A stretch of DNA of 6,863 bases from NCBI GenBank assembly GCA_904398675.1, contig CAJFPI010000153.1, positions 1-6,863 on the forward strand. Reading direction: 5' to 3'. This document shows, one piece after another, positions 4,972-6,863 of this stretch. Source of the DNA: an uncultured Oscillospiraceae bacterium (lineage in GTDB: Bacteria; Bacillota; Clostridia; Oscillospirales; Oscillospiraceae). The notes beneath the pieces were generated by a model, which saw only the letters and a list, made by a program, of their open reading frames with translations, made no database searches and had not been told where the DNA came from. A program made the position numbers and the translations under genes. The number at the start of each line of letters is the position of its first letter. The first letter of the stretch is position 1.

Positions 4972-6863
4972 TTACAGCAGCTTCATCTGCTGCTCCTCCC
5001 CGTCCTCCTCCCTGACCAGCGCGCCGGCAGCGGGAAGGCTGCGGCAGCGGTAGCGGCCCAGATTTGTGATGGGGGTGTCCTCCAGCGGCCGGGCGGCCGC
5101 CAGGTGGTACTTGGGCTTGAGGGTCATCACCTGCACGCCCTGGGTGGTCCGGGTGGACTTGGGGGCGAGCAGGGCGGTGCTGAAAATCAGGGCCCGGGGC
5201 TCTGTGGAATATACCGCCAGCTCCCGGTCCCCCTCCAGGGGCACCACCGCCGCCAGGGGGCTCTTGTCGCTGTAGGCCCCGGTGAGCTTGCGGCGGTTGG
5301 AGGCGGTGCGGTAGGCGGCGGCCTCCACCCGGGCGCACTTGCCGTTTTCAAAGAAGAACAGCAGGTGGCCGCTGTAGTCCCCGGGGAGGTAGAGGAACAC
5401 CACATGCTCCTCGCCGTCCATGGAGAGCTTGGTGGGCAGATAGTCCCCCAGGGCGCTGGCCTTGGTGTCGGCAAAGTCGCTCAGGCGGCACTTGTATACC
5501 TGGCAGCGGTCGGTGAAGAACATGGCCTCGTCGCTGTTTCTGGCCTCAAAGGACTGGGCGGGACCGTCCCCCTCCTTATATTTCTGCTCGGCGGCCATGC
5601 GGAGGCTCTGGGGCGTGATCTTCTTGAAGTACCCCTCCCGGGAGAGGAAGAGGTGCACCGGGTAGTCGGGGATTTCCTCCTCCTCCCGGTACTCCTCCAC
5701 CTCGTGGCTGTAGAGGATCTCCGTGCGGCGGGGGACGGCGTACTGCTTTTTCACCGCCTCCAGCTCGGAGATGATGAGCTTTTTCACCCGCTGGGGCTTG
5801 CTCAGGGTGTCCTCCAGGTCCTCGATCTCCGCCCGGAGGGTCTCCAGCTCCGATGTGCGCTTGAGGATATAGGCCTTGTTGATGTTGCGCAGCTTGATCT
5901 CCGCCACATACTCCGCCTGCACCTCGTCGATGCCGAATCCGATCATCAGGTTCGGCACTACCATGTCCTCCTCCTCCGTCTCCCGGATGATGCGGATGGC
6001 CTTGTCGATGTCCAGCAGGATCTTTTCAAGGCCCTTGAGCAGGTGGAGCCGGTCCTTCTTTTTGCCCATGGCGAAGTAGATCCGCCGGCGGACGCACTCG
6101 GTGCGCCAGGCGCACCACTCCTCCAGGATCTCCCGCACCCCCATGACCCGGGGCATGCCGGCGATGAGCACGTTGAAGTTGCAGGAGAGGGTGTCCTGCA
6201 GAGGGGTGGTCTTAAAGAGTTTCTGCATCAGCTTGTCCGGATCCACCCCCCGCTTGAGGTCGATGGCCAGCTTGAGGCCGTTTAAGTCCGTCTCGTCCCG
6301 CATGTCCGAGAGCTCCTTGATCTTCCCCGCCTTCAAAAGCTCCGCCACCTTGTCCAGAATGGCCTCGGTGGTGGTGGTCTAGGGGATCTCGTAGATCTCG
6401 ATGACGTTCTCTTCCTTCACATACCGCCACCTGGCCCGGATCTTCACGCTGCCCCGGCCGGTGCGGTAGATCTCCCCCATGCCCGCCTGGTCCAAAATCA
6501 CCTGCCCGCCGGTGGGGAAATCCGGGGCCAGCAGCGTGGCGGCCAGATCACATGCCGGGTTTTTCAGATAGGCCACCGTGGTGTCGCACACCTCCCCCAG
6601 GTTAAAGCCGCACAGCTGAGAGGCCATGCCCACGGCGATGCCCTGGTTGGCGGAGACTAAGATGTTGGGAAAGGTGGTGGGCAGCAGGGCCGGCTCCTTC
6701 ATGGTGTTGTCGTAGTTGTCCACAAAGTCCACCGTGTCCTGGTCGATGTCCCGGAAGAGCTCGGCGCAGATGGGGGCGAGCTTTGCCTCGGTGTAGCGGC
6801 TGGCGGCGTAGGCCATGTCCCGGGAGTAGACCTTGCCGAAGTTGCCCTTGGAGTCGATAAAGG
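4972..6863 (-). pseudogene. Type IIA DNA topoisomerase subunit A (ParC/GyrA family), 5' end outside window, interrupted by one in-frame TAG
   Basis: This family cuts and rejoins DNA as the A subunit of gyrase or topoisomerase IV. The visible frame (6861 down) starts within the catalytic domain: DSKGNFGKVYSRD, then SRYTEAKL with the active-site Tyr (codon 6793-6795), the NYDNTMKEPALLPTTFPN segment and GIAVGMAS. It reaches VIEIYEIP and then meets TAG (6379-6381). The same frame continues with TTTTEAILDKVAELLKAGKI, SDMRDETDLNGLKLAIDLKRG, the coiled-coil arm with AEYVAEIKLRNINKAYIL, and a C-terminal domain (about 240 residues) to TAA at 4972-4974. About 629 codons are visible; roughly 95 N-terminal residues are missing. 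No GyrA-box (QRRGGKG) is present, which favours a topoisomerase IV-like protein over true gyrase, but the paralogue is not certain. If the TAG is real and not read through, the protein lacks its dimerising arm and C-terminal domain; a sequencing error is a serious alternative. A partner B-subunit gene would be expected upstream. Confidence 0.85.
6379..6381 (-). other. In-frame amber codon inside the topoisomerase A gene
   Basis: On the minus strand the codons read GAG ATC CCC TAG ACC ACC. Family members have Tyr after EIP, so the change is explained by one base (TAC or TAT to TAG, a C at + strand position 6379). No frameshift is involved, and the codons on both sides are well conserved. The nearest in-frame restart codon is GTG 6346-6348, with only a weak upstream GAGG. 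Confidence 0.95.

Noticed and set aside
4015..6285. A 756-codon open frame on the + strand
   Set aside because: It lies antisense to the topoisomerase and YitT genes, is rich in Gly, His, Gln, Val and Leu as expected from the complement of GC-biased codons, and shows no domain. The minus-strand genes have clear family motifs.
4972..6863. Genome-wide reassignment of TAG as the explanation for the amber codon
   Set aside because: The YitT gene terminates at TAG at the normal family length, and the other genes stop at TAA or TGA without extensions.

Overview
The window looks like chromosomal DNA of a high-GC Clostridia lineage, most likely Oscillospiraceae (Flavonifractor/Lawsonibacter-like). 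The reasons are strong GC-rich codon bias, Firmicute-type AAGGAGG ribosome binding sites, Gram-positive families (QueT, YitT with DUF2179, a stand-alone LUD protein) and GC-rich hairpin terminators. The genus is an inference; the sequence itself only supports a GC-rich Firmicute.

Layout. Bases 1-296 are the DNA-binding end of an OmpR/PhoB-type response regulator (+). Bases 297-1096 have no convincing ordinary gene but are crowded with hairpins. They hold two about 90% identical, directly repeated structured elements (about 359-552 and 578-771), further stem-loops and a rho-independent terminator (997-1029). A promoter with an extended -10 (1097-1126) and a structured leader then drive queT (1213-1710, +), which ends in a terminator. 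A second promoter drives an exonuclease III-family gene (1834-2589, +). Its terminator is shared with a convergent minus-strand operon read from right to left: type IIA topoisomerase subunit A (6863-4972, 5' end outside), YitT-family membrane protein (4950-4081), LUD-domain protein (4021-3422), and an uncharacterised lipoprotein (3447-2644) that overlaps the LUD gene.

Functions. QueT is a predicted queuosine-precursor uptake component. The exonuclease is a DNA-repair AP endonuclease. The minus-strand operon joins a topoisomerase subunit to three genes with no obvious functional link to it.

Most notable points. (1) The repeat pair shows paired compensatory changes in two hairpins, followed by a roughly 31-codon reading frame in which 9 of 10 codon differences are synonymous. 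This suggests a mobile or duplicated element constrained as structure in one half and as peptide in the other. (2) The topoisomerase A gene carries one in-frame TAG (6379-6381) exactly where the family normally has the Tyr of an EIPY motif, with perfect homology continuing on both sides. (3) The queT leader is a candidate preQ1-responsive element that does not clearly fit the class I consensus.
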